Source of the DNA: Xanthomarina gelatinilytica
GTDB lineage: Bacteria; Bacteroidota; Bacteroidia; Flavobacteriales; Flavobacteriaceae
Direction of reading: 5' to 3'
NCBI RefSeq assembly: GCF_000348685.1
Contig: NZ_ANLA01000017.1
Span: 1-64,000, forward strand
Length of the DNA: 64,000 nt
The translations under genes were made by a program, and so were the position numbers. Each line of letters begins with the position of its first letter. Positions within the stretch are counted from its first letter, which is position 1. The notes under the pieces were generated by a model, which did not search any database, had not been told where the DNA came from, and saw only the letters and a program-made list of their open reading frames with translations. Of the stretch, positions 33,644-42,533 are shown in pieces.

Positions 33644-34705
33644 TTAGTTATAAATTTTATTAAGCAAATAATAGTCAGCAAGAACCAAAGCAGCCATTGC
33701 CTCCACAATGGGAATGGCTCTTGGCACCACACAAGGATCGTGACGACCTTTTCCTTGCATCTCTACGATGTTCCCTGAACTATCCAAAGCATTTTGTTTT
33801 TGAATTATGGTAGCCACAGGTTTAAAAGCCACTCTAAAATAAACATCCATACCATTGCTGATACCTCCTTGTATGCCTCCAGATAAATTGGTTTTTGTAC
33901 TGCCATCTGCATTAAACAAATCGTTGTGTTCACTACCAGTCATTTTGGCGCCACAAAAACCACTGCCATATTCAAACCCTTTTACGGCATTTATGGAAAG
34001 CATGGCTTTGCCTAATTCGGCGTGGAGTTTATCAAAAACCGGTTCTCCAAGTCCAACAGGTACATTCTGCAACACACAAGTAACTGTGCCTCCAATGGTA
34101 TCTCCTTGTTTTTTAATGTCTTTTATTTTTGAGATCATGCGTTCTGCTGTATCCTTGTCTGGACAACGAACAGCATTGGATTCTATTTTTGAAAAATCTA
34201 AATCCTGGTATGGTTTTTCAAGAAAAATATCGCCAACAGAAGAGGTATAGGCATGTATAGTCACCTTTTTTAAAAGTTGTTTGGCTATGGCTCCTGCCAC
34301 AACCCTACAAGCTGTTTCACGTGCAGAGCTTCTGCCTCCTCCTCGATAATCACGAATACCATACTTTTTTTCGTAAGTATAATCGGCATGACTTGGACGA
34401 TACACATCTTTTATATGCGAATAATCTTTGGATTTTTGATTCGTATTTTTAATTGTAAAACCAATAGGAGTTCCTGTAGTAATTCCTTCAAAAACACCTG
34501 ATAAAAACTCTACGGAATCTGGTTCTTTTCGTTGGGTAACAATGCTGGATTGTCCTGGTTTTCTTCTATTTAAATCGTTTTGAATGGCTTCAAAGTCCAG
34601 TTTCAATCCTGGAGGACAACCATCTATAATCCCTCCTATAGCGACGCCATGAGATTCACCAAATGTGGTTAGTTTGAATAAGTTCCCGAAGGTGTTTCCT
34701 GCCAT
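33644..34705 (-). CDS. aroC: chorismate synthase
   Basis: A 353-residue enzyme with all three chorismate synthase signatures: [19 protein letters not shown], the [19 protein letters not shown] block and [17 protein letters not shown]. It makes chorismate from 5-enolpyruvylshikimate 3-phosphate with reduced FMN. It precedes the DAACS symporter on the same strand; functional linkage is not clear. Confidence 0.97.
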   Translation of the reverse strand: MAGNTFGNLFKLTTFGESHGVAIGGIIDGCPPGLKLDFEAIQNDLNRRKPGQSSIVTQRKEPDSVEFLSGVFEGITTGTPIGFTIKNTNQKSKDYSHIKDVYRPSHADYTYEKKYGIRDYRGGGRSSARETACRVVAGAIAKQLLKKVTIHAYTSSVGDIFLEKPYQDLDFSKIESNAVRCPDKDTAERMISKIKDIKKQGDTIGGTVTCVLQNVPVGLGEPVFDKLHAELGKAMLSINAVKGFEYGSGFCGAKMTGSEHNDLFNADGSTKTNLSGGIQGGISNGMDVYFRVAFKPVATIIQKQNALDSSGNIVEMQGKGRHDPCVVPRAIPIVEAMAALVLADYYLLNKIYN

Positions 34706-34776
34706 TCTCTTAAGTATCGTTGTTTGTTTTAAGTATCAAGTACGCTAAAATATATTTTATATTACAGAAACAAAAA

Positions 34777-37707
34777 TTATAAGAGGGCTTCTTTAAGGAT
34801 TGTTATTGGATGTTTGGCTTTCTTTTGGGTACCATCACTTATTTGATGTCTGCAACTTGTGCCATTTGCCGAAATCAATGTTTGTGGATCTGCTTTTCTT
34901 ATGGCTGGAAATAAGGTTTGTTCGCCAATGTTCATGCTCACGTTATAATGTTCTTTTTCGTAACCAAAACTTCCTGCCATACCACAGCAACCACTTGGAA
35001 TAATGGTTACCTTATAGTTTTCCGGTAAATTCAGGACGTCAAAACTGGCTTTCTGGTTGCTCAATGCTTTTTGATGGCAATGTCCATGAAACTTTATGGT
35101 TTTGGCTTCTTTGGTAAATTTCTCAGGTTTGATATTGCCTAAAACAATTTCTTGTTGAATAAACTCTTCTATTAAAAAGGTGTTTTCAGCTATTCTTTTT
35201 GCTGATTCTTTATCATCTACCAGTTTTAAATATTCATCTTTAAATGTTAATATAGCTGAAGGTTCAATACCTACCAATGGTGTTATGGCTGTGATTTTAT
35301 CTTTAAATATGCTAATGTTTTTAGTGGCTACTTCTTTAGCTTGTTTTAGCAAGCCTTTGGATAAAAAGGCACGTCCAGATTCTTCATGATTTAAAATAAT
35401 GACTTTGTAATTTAAAGCTTGTAAAAGCACTAAAGCATCTAAACCAATTTGTGTGTCCAAATAATTGGTAAATTCATCATTAAACAAATAGATAGTTTTT
35501 ATATGTTTTTCTTTAAAATTCTGATTTAAAGTAGTTTGATGCATTTTACTTAAACTTTTATTTGAAATCAAAGGCAGTTTTCTTTTAGGAGCTATTCCGA
35601 AGCTTTTTTTCAATAATGAAGCAGTGAATTTACTTGAAAACATAACATTTGTGAAGTTAGGAAACTTACTCCCTATCCTATTCAATTGATTATTGTATGC
35701 AAACAATTTTGTTCGTAGTGAAATGCCATTCTCTTTCTGATATTGATATTGAAACTCGGCTTTTAGACTAGCAACATCTACACTACTTGGACATTCACTT
35801 GCACAAGCTTTACAACTTAAACATAAGTCAAATACCTCTTTTAGTTCATGGTGGTTAAATTTGTTCTTTTTTTCAGAGTTTGTTAAAAATTCCCTCAGCG
35901 CATTGGCTCTAGCTCTAGTGGTGTCTTTTTCGTTCCTGGTTGCTCGATAACTGGGACACATAGTACCTCCAAATTCAGGAAGTTTTCTACAATCTCCCGA
36001 ACCATTGCATTTCTCAGCTTCCCGAAGAATACCCAAAGATTCTGTAAAATCTAAGAAGGTTTCAATTTCAGGTTCTTTTCTATCTGGAACATAACGCAGG
36101 TTTTTATCCATTGGAAAAGCATCAACAATTTTTCCTGGATTAAAAATATTATTAGGATCGAAAGCTGTTTTTATATGCTTCAGAATCTGATAATTAGCAT
36201 CCCCAATCATTAACGGAATAAATTCGGCCCTTACAATACCATCGCCATGTTCGCCACTCATGGATCCTTTGTATTTCTTCACTAAATGGGCTACATCTGT
36301 GGTTATTTTTCGAAACAATACCACGTCTTCTTTTTTCTTTAAGTTTAAAATGGGCCTTAAATGCAACTCTCCTGCTCCCGCATGTGCATAGTAAACAGCT
36401 TCTTGATTATAAGAGGCCATTAACTCTGTAAATTCATGAATGTAATCCGCTAAATCGGTTAAAGCCACAGCAGTATCCTCAATACAAGCAGCAGTTTTTT
36501 TGTCACCAATTATATTGCCCAACAATCCCAATCCAGCTTTTCTTAATTCTATGGCTTTATCAATTTCTTCGGCTATAAGTATGGGGTTTGCATAACTTAA
36601 ACCCAAACGTTCTATAGAATTAATTAGGGAATTGGCTTGGACTTGAGCATCGTGAACAGAATCTGCTTTAATTTCACACATTAAAATTGCTTGAGGATCT
36701 ACCACTATAAAGCGTCTGTTTTCCTGTTGGGTTTTGTTGTGTTTGGTAAGGTCCAAAATGGTTTTATCCATCATTTCACAAGTGTGTAAATCATGCTGCA
36801 TTACAGTTACAACAGCGTTTAAACAATCTTGAATGGATTTGAAATGTGCTGCAATAAGCAGGTTTTCTTTTGGTGGAAGCACATCCAGCCTTAAGGTTAT
36901 TTCTGTGGTAAACGCCAATGTTCCTTCACTGCCCGAAAGCAATTTGCACATGTTGAAATTTTCTGGTTTCCCTACAAAAACATTGGTGTTAATCAGTTCA
37001 TCTATAGCATAACCTGTATTTCTTCTGTGAATCTCAGGTTTTGGGAATTCCCTCAATATGTTGGTCTGTACCGTTTCGGGAACCAATTCGTTATAAATGG
37101 TTTTATAAATGCTGCCTTCCAAAGAATTCATAGCGAGCTTTTGATGGAATTCTTCTTTGGTCAATTCCCCAAAAACAACTTCGGAGCCATCACTTAAAAC
37201 GGTTTTCATTTCAAGCACTTTATCTCTGGTTACACCATATTGAATGGAGGTAGTTCCAGAAGAGTTGTTGCCAACCATACCTCCTATCATGCATCTGTTG
37301 GAAGTTGAAGTGTTGGGTCCAAAAAACAAACCAAATGGCTTTAAATAGTTGTTAAGCTCATCCCTTACAATACCAGGTTGAACCGTTACTGTTTTATCTG
37401 TTTGGTTTAGCTGTAAAATCTTAGTGAAATATTTGGAAACATCAACAACTATACCAGTTCCTACACATTGCCCAGCCAAAGAGGTGCCTGCCGTTCTTGG
37501 TATTAAAGAAGTTTTGTTATTTTTTGCAAATTCAATTAAAACCTTAATATCCTGAGTGGTTTTTGGAAAGGCAACGGCTTGAGGTATCATTCTATATACC
37601 GAAGCATCAGTTGCATAGATGGATGTTGTTAAATCATCGTAATGAAAATCGCCTTCCAGCTGTTGTTTCAACTCTTTAAAAAGACGATCTGTTTGCAATA
37701 ATTTCAA
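34777..37707 (-). CDS. FAD-linked oxidase with Fe-S domains (YdiJ / D-2-hydroxyacid dehydrogenase-like)
   Basis: A 976-residue protein with the domain order PCMH-type FAD-binding (SLIPRTAGTSLAGQ, GGMVGNNSSGT), FAD-oxidase C-terminal domain (YAHAGAGELHLRP, GEHGDGIVRAEF), Fe-S cluster segment (CLSCKACASECP, about 630, with a further cysteine group) and a C-terminal CCG-type domain (GHCHQKALSN, SGCCGMAGSFGYE). This matches YdiJ-type D-2-hydroxyglutarate or D-lactate dehydrogenases that feed electrons to the respiratory chain. The exact 2-hydroxyacid is uncertain. Confidence 0.9.
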   Translation of the reverse strand: MKLLQTDRLFKELKQQLEGDFHYDDLTTSIYATDASVYRMIPQAVAFPKTTQDIKVLIEFAKNNKTSLIPRTAGTSLAGQCVGTGIVVDVSKYFTKILQLNQTDKTVTVQPGIVRDELNNYLKPFGLFFGPNTSTSNRCMIGGMVGNNSSGTTSIQYGVTRDKVLEMKTVLSDGSEVVFGELTKEEFHQKLAMNSLEGSIYKTIYNELVPETVQTNILREFPKPEIHRRNTGYAIDELINTNVFVGKPENFNMCKLLSGSEGTLAFTTEITLRLDVLPPKENLLIAAHFKSIQDCLNAVVTVMQHDLHTCEMMDKTILDLTKHNKTQQENRRFIVVDPQAILMCEIKADSVHDAQVQANSLINSIERLGLSYANPILIAEEIDKAIELRKAGLGLLGNIIGDKKTAACIEDTAVALTDLADYIHEFTELMASYNQEAVYYAHAGAGELHLRPILNLKKKEDVVLFRKITTDVAHLVKKYKGSMSGEHGDGIVRAEFIPLMIGDANYQILKHIKTAFDPNNIFNPGKIVDAFPMDKNLRYVPDRKEPEIETFLDFTESLGILREAEKCNGSGDCRKLPEFGGTMCPSYRATRNEKDTTRARANALREFLTNSEKKNKFNHHELKEVFDLCLSCKACASECPSSVDVASLKAEFQYQYQKENGISLRTKLFAYNNQLNRIGSKFPNFTNVMFSSKFTASLLKKSFGIAPKRKLPLISNKSLSKMHQTTLNQNFKEKHIKTIYLFNDEFTNYLDTQIGLDALVLLQALNYKVIILNHEESGRAFLSKGLLKQAKEVATKNISIFKDKITAITPLVGIEPSAILTFKDEYLKLVDDKESAKRIAENTFLIEEFIQQEIVLGNIKPEKFTKEAKTIKFHGHCHQKALSNQKASFDVLNLPENYKVTIIPSGCCGMAGSFGYEKEHYNVSMNIGEQTLFPAIRKADPQTLISANGTSCRHQISDGTQKKAKHPITILKEALL

Positions 37708-37804
37708 ATATTTATAGTTTAAAAGATAGCCATAAATTTAAGATTAGTTTATGACTTTTTGTAAAACAAATTTGTTTATTTTGAACTTCAAATTAGAAAA
37801 GATT

Positions 37805-38296
37805 ATGAAAAAAATAGCATTAATAGCATGTGCCTTTTTAGGCTTTACAACATTTATGAACGCACAAGAAATATCTAAAAACGCCATTGGTTTAAGACTT
37901 GGCGATAGCGATGGTTTTGGAGCTTCAATATCCTATCAACGTGCCATTATGGAAACCAATCGACTGGAGTTTAACTTTGGTTGGACAGATGGCAAAAATT
38001 ACGATGGCGTAAAATTGATAGGTTTGTACCAATGGGTTTGGAACATTGATGGTGGTTTTAATTGGTATGCTGGTCCAGGAGCTGGTTTTGCTGCTTATAA
38101 ATTTGAACATCCCAATGGCAACGACCATAAAGATGGGTTTGTTATTTTATCTGGAACCGTTGGAATTGAATACAACTTCGATTTTCCATTGTTGCTTTCA
38201 TTGGATGTAAGACCAGAACTTGGTTTTGGAGATGATGTATATGATAACAACGATTTGGATTTTGATTTAGGTTTGGGAGTACGCTATCAATTTTAA
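37805..38296 (+). CDS. exported outer-membrane beta-barrel-like protein
   Basis: A 163-residue protein with a Sec signal peptide (KKIALIACAFLGFTTF, cleaved near NAQ). Alternating beta strands end in the aromatic terminus GLGVRYQF, as expected for an outer-membrane barrel. I chose the ATG at 37805 because the upstream in-frame ATG (37751) would place 18 extra residues before the signal peptide. The function is unknown. Confidence 0.75.
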   Translation: MKKIALIACAFLGFTTFMNAQEISKNAIGLRLGDSDGFGASISYQRAIMETNRLEFNFGWTDGKNYDGVKLIGLYQWVWNIDGGFNWYAGPGAGFAAYKFEHPNGNDHKDGFVILSGTVGIEYNFDFPLLLSLDVRPELGFGDDVYDNNDLDFDLGLGVRYQF

Positions 38297-38318
38297 ATAC
38301 ATTTTTTAAATACATATC

Positions 38319-38344
38319 AAAACACCTTTTTTAGGTGTTTTTTT
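38319..38344 (+). terminator. hairpin terminator
   Basis: AAAACACCT pairs with AGGTGTTTT around a T-loop and is followed by T's, directly behind the barrel-like gene. Confidence 0.75.
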
Positions 38345-38347
38345 ATA

Positions 38348-38355
38348 TAGTTTTG
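38348..38355 (+). promoter_or_regulatory. Bacteroidota -7 box TAGTTTTG next to the ATG
   Basis: A TAnnTTTG match ends 4 bp before the ATG of the nucleotidyltransferase. If used, transcription would start at or near the start codon (leaderless mRNA). Confidence 0.35.
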
Positions 38356-38359
38356 TAAT

Positions 38360-39199
38360 ATGAGGCAAAAAACATTGGCTATTATGGCAGCTGGATTGGG
38401 ATCCAGGTTTGGAGGTTTGAAACAAGTCCATGCTGTTGTAAACAACTATGCCATTTTGGACTTCTCCGTTTACGATGCGCTTCAGGCTGGATTCAATCAC
38501 ATAGTGTTTATTGTTAATGAAGACCTAATATCTGTTTTTAAAGCACGTTATTTAAATGTTTTTCCAGAGCATATTAAAGTGGATATAACCCTTCAGGACA
38601 CTTCAGGTTTACCAAAAAGAAAGAGACCTTGGGGAACAGGTCACGCCTTACTTTCTTTAAAAAAGCTTGTCCACAACAATTTTGCACTAATAAATGCAGA
38701 CGATTTTTATGGTAGAGATGCTTTTAAATTGATGCATGATGCGTTATACACAGACACAAACAAGCAGAACTACTTTATAGGCTATCCATTGAAAAATACC
38801 TTATCGGATTTTGGGGCAGTTTCTAGAGGTGTATGTATTTTAAACAAAAATCAGGATCTTAAGAATATTGTGGAACATACCAATATTAGCAAAGAAAATC
38901 TTTCAATGCCATTGGACACGATAGTTTCCATGAATTTTTGGGGATTTACACCAGAGGTATTCAACATTGCTGACTCCTTGTTTGCAACATTCCTCAGAAA
39001 ACACAAAAACTCCCAAACAGCTGAATTTTTTATTCCACAAATCGTTGATTTTATGATTAATGAATACGATAGCGTTTTTAAAATGCTTGAAACAAGCGCC
39101 AAATGGTTTGGTGTTACATACAAGGAAGATGAGGCTAAGGTAAAGGAACAACTGCAGGAGTTAATTTCCTTGGGAATATATCCTAAAACATTGTGGTAA
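38360..39199 (+). CDS. sugar-1-phosphate nucleotidyltransferase
   Basis: A 279-residue NTP-transferase. The nucleotide-binding motif MAAGLGSRFGGLKQ is at the N-terminus, followed by GTGHALLSLKK and INADDFYGRDAF with the metal-binding aspartates, then NFWGFTPEVF. It should join a nucleoside triphosphate with a sugar-1-phosphate. The kinase gene that starts 3 bp after its stop suggests the sugar phosphate comes from an anomeric kinase. Confidence 0.85.
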   Translation: MRQKTLAIMAAGLGSRFGGLKQVHAVVNNYAILDFSVYDALQAGFNHIVFIVNEDLISVFKARYLNVFPEHIKVDITLQDTSGLPKRKRPWGTGHALLSLKKLVHNNFALINADDFYGRDAFKLMHDALYTDTNKQNYFIGYPLKNTLSDFGAVSRGVCILNKNQDLKNIVEHTNISKENLSMPLDTIVSMNFWGFTPEVFNIADSLFATFLRKHKNSQTAEFFIPQIVDFMINEYDSVFKMLETSAKWFGVTYKEDEAKVKEQLQELISLGIYPKTLW

Positions 39200-39202
39200 G
39201 CT

Positions 39203-40294
39203 TTGGAGACACTAAAACACATATGCAATCAATTCCAGATAAAGGCACCTGTTTTAAAAATGGATGTTTTGGCTTCTGGACATATAAATGACACTTATTT
39301 AATAACATGTAGTAATGGTTTAAATTATGTGCTTCAAAAGATTAACAATCAAGTTTTTAAAAATGTAAAAGATATTGTTTTAAATAGAATATTGGTCAGC
39401 AATCATTTAAAAAAAGAGTATGCAAAAACAGGTAGCTCCTACCAAGTAGCTAGTTTTATTCCATCTAAAAACAAGACTTTTTTTGTAGAAACAACTCATG
39501 GGTTTTGGGTGATGATGGATTACATTCCAAATTCCAAAACCATTGATCGAGCAGAAAATAATAAACAAGTTTTTGAAGCAGGGAAATTGTTTGGAAATTT
39601 TTTGGCCTCCACTTCTACTCTAGAAAGCAGTGAGGTTATAGAAACCCTTCCAAAATTCCATTCAGTTCCTTTTCGGTTTTCTCAATTTGAACAAGCCCTT
39701 AAACAAGCCACACCTGAAAGAATATTTAAAGCCAAACACCTTATTGATTTTGTTTATGATTTTCAAAAAGATATGTTTTTACTTTCAGAATTAAAAGAAA
39801 AACACATATTTCCTACTAGAATCACGCATAACGACACGAAATTATCAAACATTTTATTCGATCCGGGAGACAATGGTTTAGCTGTAATAGATTTGGATAC
39901 AGTAATGCCTGGTATTGTGCATTTTGATTTTGGAGATTCCATTCGTTCCATATGTTCGAACACCGAAGAAGATTCAACAGAATTAGAATCAACATCCATC
40001 AATTTAGGTTTTTATGACGCTTATTGCAAAGGTTTTGCCACAGACACCTTGAAAATATTAACTCCCATAGAAAAAAAATATTTGCCTTTAGCTGTAAAAA
40101 CCTTGATTTATATAATGGCTTTGAGGTTTTTAACCGATTACTTAAACAACGATGTATATTACAAAACGGCCTATGAAACCCATAATTTGGTTCGGGCAAC
40201 AAATCAAATAACCTTATTGAAGAGTGTAATTGAAAATTACATTGACATAAAGAGAATTACTTATTCTAATTTCAATCTAGAGAATATCCCGTAA
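39203..40294 (+). CDS. APH-fold kinase, N-acetylhexosamine 1-kinase-like
   Basis: A 363-residue phosphotransferase of the aminoglycoside-kinase fold. It has the Gly-rich N-lobe (VLASGHINDTYLI), the catalytic loop THNDTKLSNILFD (about 209) and the metal-binding VIDLDTVMPG (about 231) followed by DFGDSIRS, a pattern shared with NahK-type kinases that phosphorylate GlcNAc/GalNAc at C1. A TTG start is used, 3 bp after the nucleotidyltransferase stop. The sugar is inferred from the neighbours; other sugars are possible. Confidence 0.78.
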   Translation: METLKHICNQFQIKAPVLKMDVLASGHINDTYLITCSNGLNYVLQKINNQVFKNVKDIVLNRILVSNHLKKEYAKTGSSYQVASFIPSKNKTFFVETTHGFWVMMDYIPNSKTIDRAENNKQVFEAGKLFGNFLASTSTLESSEVIETLPKFHSVPFRFSQFEQALKQATPERIFKAKHLIDFVYDFQKDMFLLSELKEKHIFPTRITHNDTKLSNILFDPGDNGLAVIDLDTVMPGIVHFDFGDSIRSICSNTEEDSTELESTSINLGFYDAYCKGFATDTLKILTPIEKKYLPLAVKTLIYIMALRFLTDYLNNDVYYKTAYETHNLVRATNQITLLKSVIENYIDIKRITYSNFNLENIP

Positions 40295-41680
40295 AACCTC
40301 GTTTTTTCTTGGTGTTTCCCAAGTGCCTCCTGTAAAATCCGGGACCATGGTTCTAGCACTATTATTGGCAACAGACAACTCCGACAAAGGGGTAATGGCA
40401 CTCCAAAGCACACTGTCGTATAAATTGATATCCAAAGCCAACCCTTCATTTAAACAGCGAATCAATCTATAAACCATTACAAAGTCCATACCTCCATGAC
40501 CCACAGCATTGGCATCTATTTGAGTTTTTAATTTGTTCCATAAAGGATGGTCGTAACGTTCCCTATACGTTTTGTATTCCTCATCATTCAACCAACTGTG
40601 TCCCCATTGCAACTCATCATGGCCAACATACAATCTGGATGGATAGCCTTGGTGAGCAGCTTTGGTACCAAATACATTATTTAATCTGGAATAGGGTCTT
40701 CCAGTATGTGTGTCGAATTGCAGCATGATGGTTCTTCCTAATTTTGTTTTTATTAAAGTGGTATTCATATCTCCACAAGCAAATTGTTTTACCGGAAAAT
40801 TTTCCATTCTGGCGCCTGCGCTCAAACTGTCTTCACGGGAACTCATGGATGTTATATAGTCGTAATTGTCACCACGGCCTATATCCATATAAAAGCTGGT
40901 TGGCCCCAAGCCATGTCCTGTATAAAAGTTACCGTTTTTCGTTTCATGATGTTTAATGCGCCAATGGTTTTCGTAGTAGTTTGCATCCATCATGTGCTTG
41001 CGTAAATCGTGAATGTAAGCACCTTCAGCGTGGTTAACATCTCCAAAAACACCTTGATCTATCATGTTCAGGACCCAAAGCTCTTCGCCATTAAAACAAC
41101 AGTTTTCCAAGTACATACAATGTTTTTGAGTCCGTTCTGCCACTTCAATCAGTTTCCAGCAATCTTCAAGGGTCATGGCCATTGGTTGTTCGCACGCAAC
41201 ATGTTTGCCTTGTTCCATACCATAAACAGACATTTCAGTGTGGTAGTTCCAAGGAGTGGCAATTATAATTAAATCAATATCGTCTCTTTCTACCAGTTTT
41301 TTCCATTCGGTTTCATTGCCATAATACAAATCGGCTGTTGTGTTTTGAATGGTTTTAAGGTACTGGTTGTTTTTTTCAACTTTCTCTTGTTTTAAATCTG
41401 AAAGTGCTACAATTTCAGCATGATTGTTTTTTATTAAATAATCGAACATTTGAATCAAAACACTTCCTCTGTTTCCCATACCAATCATGCCTACACGCAC
41501 TTTGGAAATAGGATCTGCTGTAAGGCCAACGGCATTTCCCTGTGCCTTTTTTTGGGTTAAAAGATGATTAAGCAATTCCTTATCTATGGTTTCATTGTTT
41601 TTGTTGGCCAACATACTTGGTGCCAAACCAAAAAATAGACCTGCTCTGGCTGTTAGGTTTAAAAAGGATTTTCTGTTCAT
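40277..41680 (-). CDS. Gfo/Idh/MocA-type glycosidase, GH109 (alpha-N-acetylgalactosaminidase)-like
   Basis: A 467-residue exported protein with a Tat-like leader (MNRKSFLNLTARAGLFFG). The Rossmann NAD site is VGMIGMGNRG (about 60), followed by ACEQPMAMT and the GH109 landmarks NGNFYTGHGLGPTSFYMD and RGDNYDYITSMSS. GH109 enzymes use bound NAD for a redox-assisted hydrolysis of alpha-N-acetylgalactosaminides. Oxidoreductase relatives cannot be excluded but the GHGLGP/RGDNYDY block favours GH109. The 3' end overlaps the kinase gene by 18 bp, convergent. Confidence 0.82.
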   Translation of the reverse strand: MNRKSFLNLTARAGLFFGLAPSMLANKNNETIDKELLNHLLTQKKAQGNAVGLTADPISKVRVGMIGMGNRGSVLIQMFDYLIKNNHAEIVALSDLKQEKVEKNNQYLKTIQNTTADLYYGNETEWKKLVERDDIDLIIIATPWNYHTEMSVYGMEQGKHVACEQPMAMTLEDCWKLIEVAERTQKHCMYLENCCFNGEELWVLNMIDQGVFGDVNHAEGAYIHDLRKHMMDANYYENHWRIKHHETKNGNFYTGHGLGPTSFYMDIGRGDNYDYITSMSSREDSLSAGARMENFPVKQFACGDMNTTLIKTKLGRTIMLQFDTHTGRPYSRLNNVFGTKAAHQGYPSRLYVGHDELQWGHSWLNDEEYKTYRERYDHPLWNKLKTQIDANAVGHGGMDFVMVYRLIRCLNEGLALDINLYDSVLWSAITPLSELSVANNSARTMVPDFTGGTWETPRKNEVLRDIL

Positions 41681-41936
41681 GTGTAGCGTGTGTTAAATAA
41701 GAAAAGAAAGGTATAAAATTATTTGATGTTTTTGATGTTAAAAACAATGGATTTTGACAGGGTTCAAACAATTATTATCTGAAGGTATCGTAAAAGCTTA
41801 GGCTCTAAACTCCTTAAGCCAAGTTAAACCAATAATTTCTTGCTCTAATACTTTAATCGTTAGCTCTTTCAATAAAAGCATTGTAAATTCCGAAAAAAAA
41901 TGATGATATTTAAATGATTACAGAATTTTAAACAAG

Positions 41937-42533
41937 ATGAATTTATTATTAACCTACATATCCTTAGTCTTTTTAATGCAGATGAACCCAGTACATATTA
42001 TACCAGAAAGTATTTATAAAGAAGTGCAAGTGGCACTAACTTACTACCCAGAATTGAAAGATGTGCCCATAGAATTCAAGTTTAAAAAAAACATTAAGAA
42101 ATCCACCATGCAGGCACGTCCTAAAATGGGAAGTTTTTTTAAATCGAAAACAAACCGAAGTTATATCATTCTAATTAGTGAAAAGTTTAAAATTTCAGAT
42201 AAGGAGTTCTTGACCAAACACATCCCATCCGATATTTTGATAGGTTGGATTGGTCATGAATTGGGACATATTATAGACTATAGAAATAGAAGCAATATGA
42301 ATTTACTTTGGTTTGGCATCAATTACCTGTTTTCAAAAAACCATATTTTGGAAGCAGAACGTGCAGCAGACACCTATGCTGTAACCCATGGGATGGCAGA
42401 TTATATTTTAAAAACGAAGGATTTTATTTTAAACCATGCAGAGATTACCGAAACATACAAACTTAGAATTCAAAAGTTTTATTTGTCTCCCGAAGAAATC
42501 ATGCATCTTGTAGAGCAAAGTGAAAGCAATTAA
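41937..42533 (+). CDS. small zinc metallopeptidase-like protein (HExxH)
   Basis: A 198-residue protein with a zincin motif GHELGHIID (about 105) and a downstream EAERAADTYAV glutamate as third ligand, like M48-type peptidases but much shorter. The first 15 residues are hydrophobic and could be an anchor. No further membrane helices. The stop overlaps the end of the convergent acyl-adenylating gene by 4 bp. The upstream gap 41681-41936 shows no gene. Confidence 0.75.
   Translation: MNLLLTYISLVFLMQMNPVHIIPESIYKEVQVALTYYPELKDVPIEFKFKKNIKKSTMQARPKMGSFFKSKTNRSYIILISEKFKISDKEFLTKHIPSDILIGWIGHELGHIIDYRNRSNMNLLWFGINYLFSKNHILEAERAADTYAVTHGMADYILKTKDFILNHAEITETYKLRIQKFYLSPEEIMHLVEQSESN

Noticed and set aside
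38851-39228. 125-codon minus-strand ORF over the nucleotidyltransferase
   Set aside because: No motif or start context; it overlaps the well-supported plus-strand gene completely.
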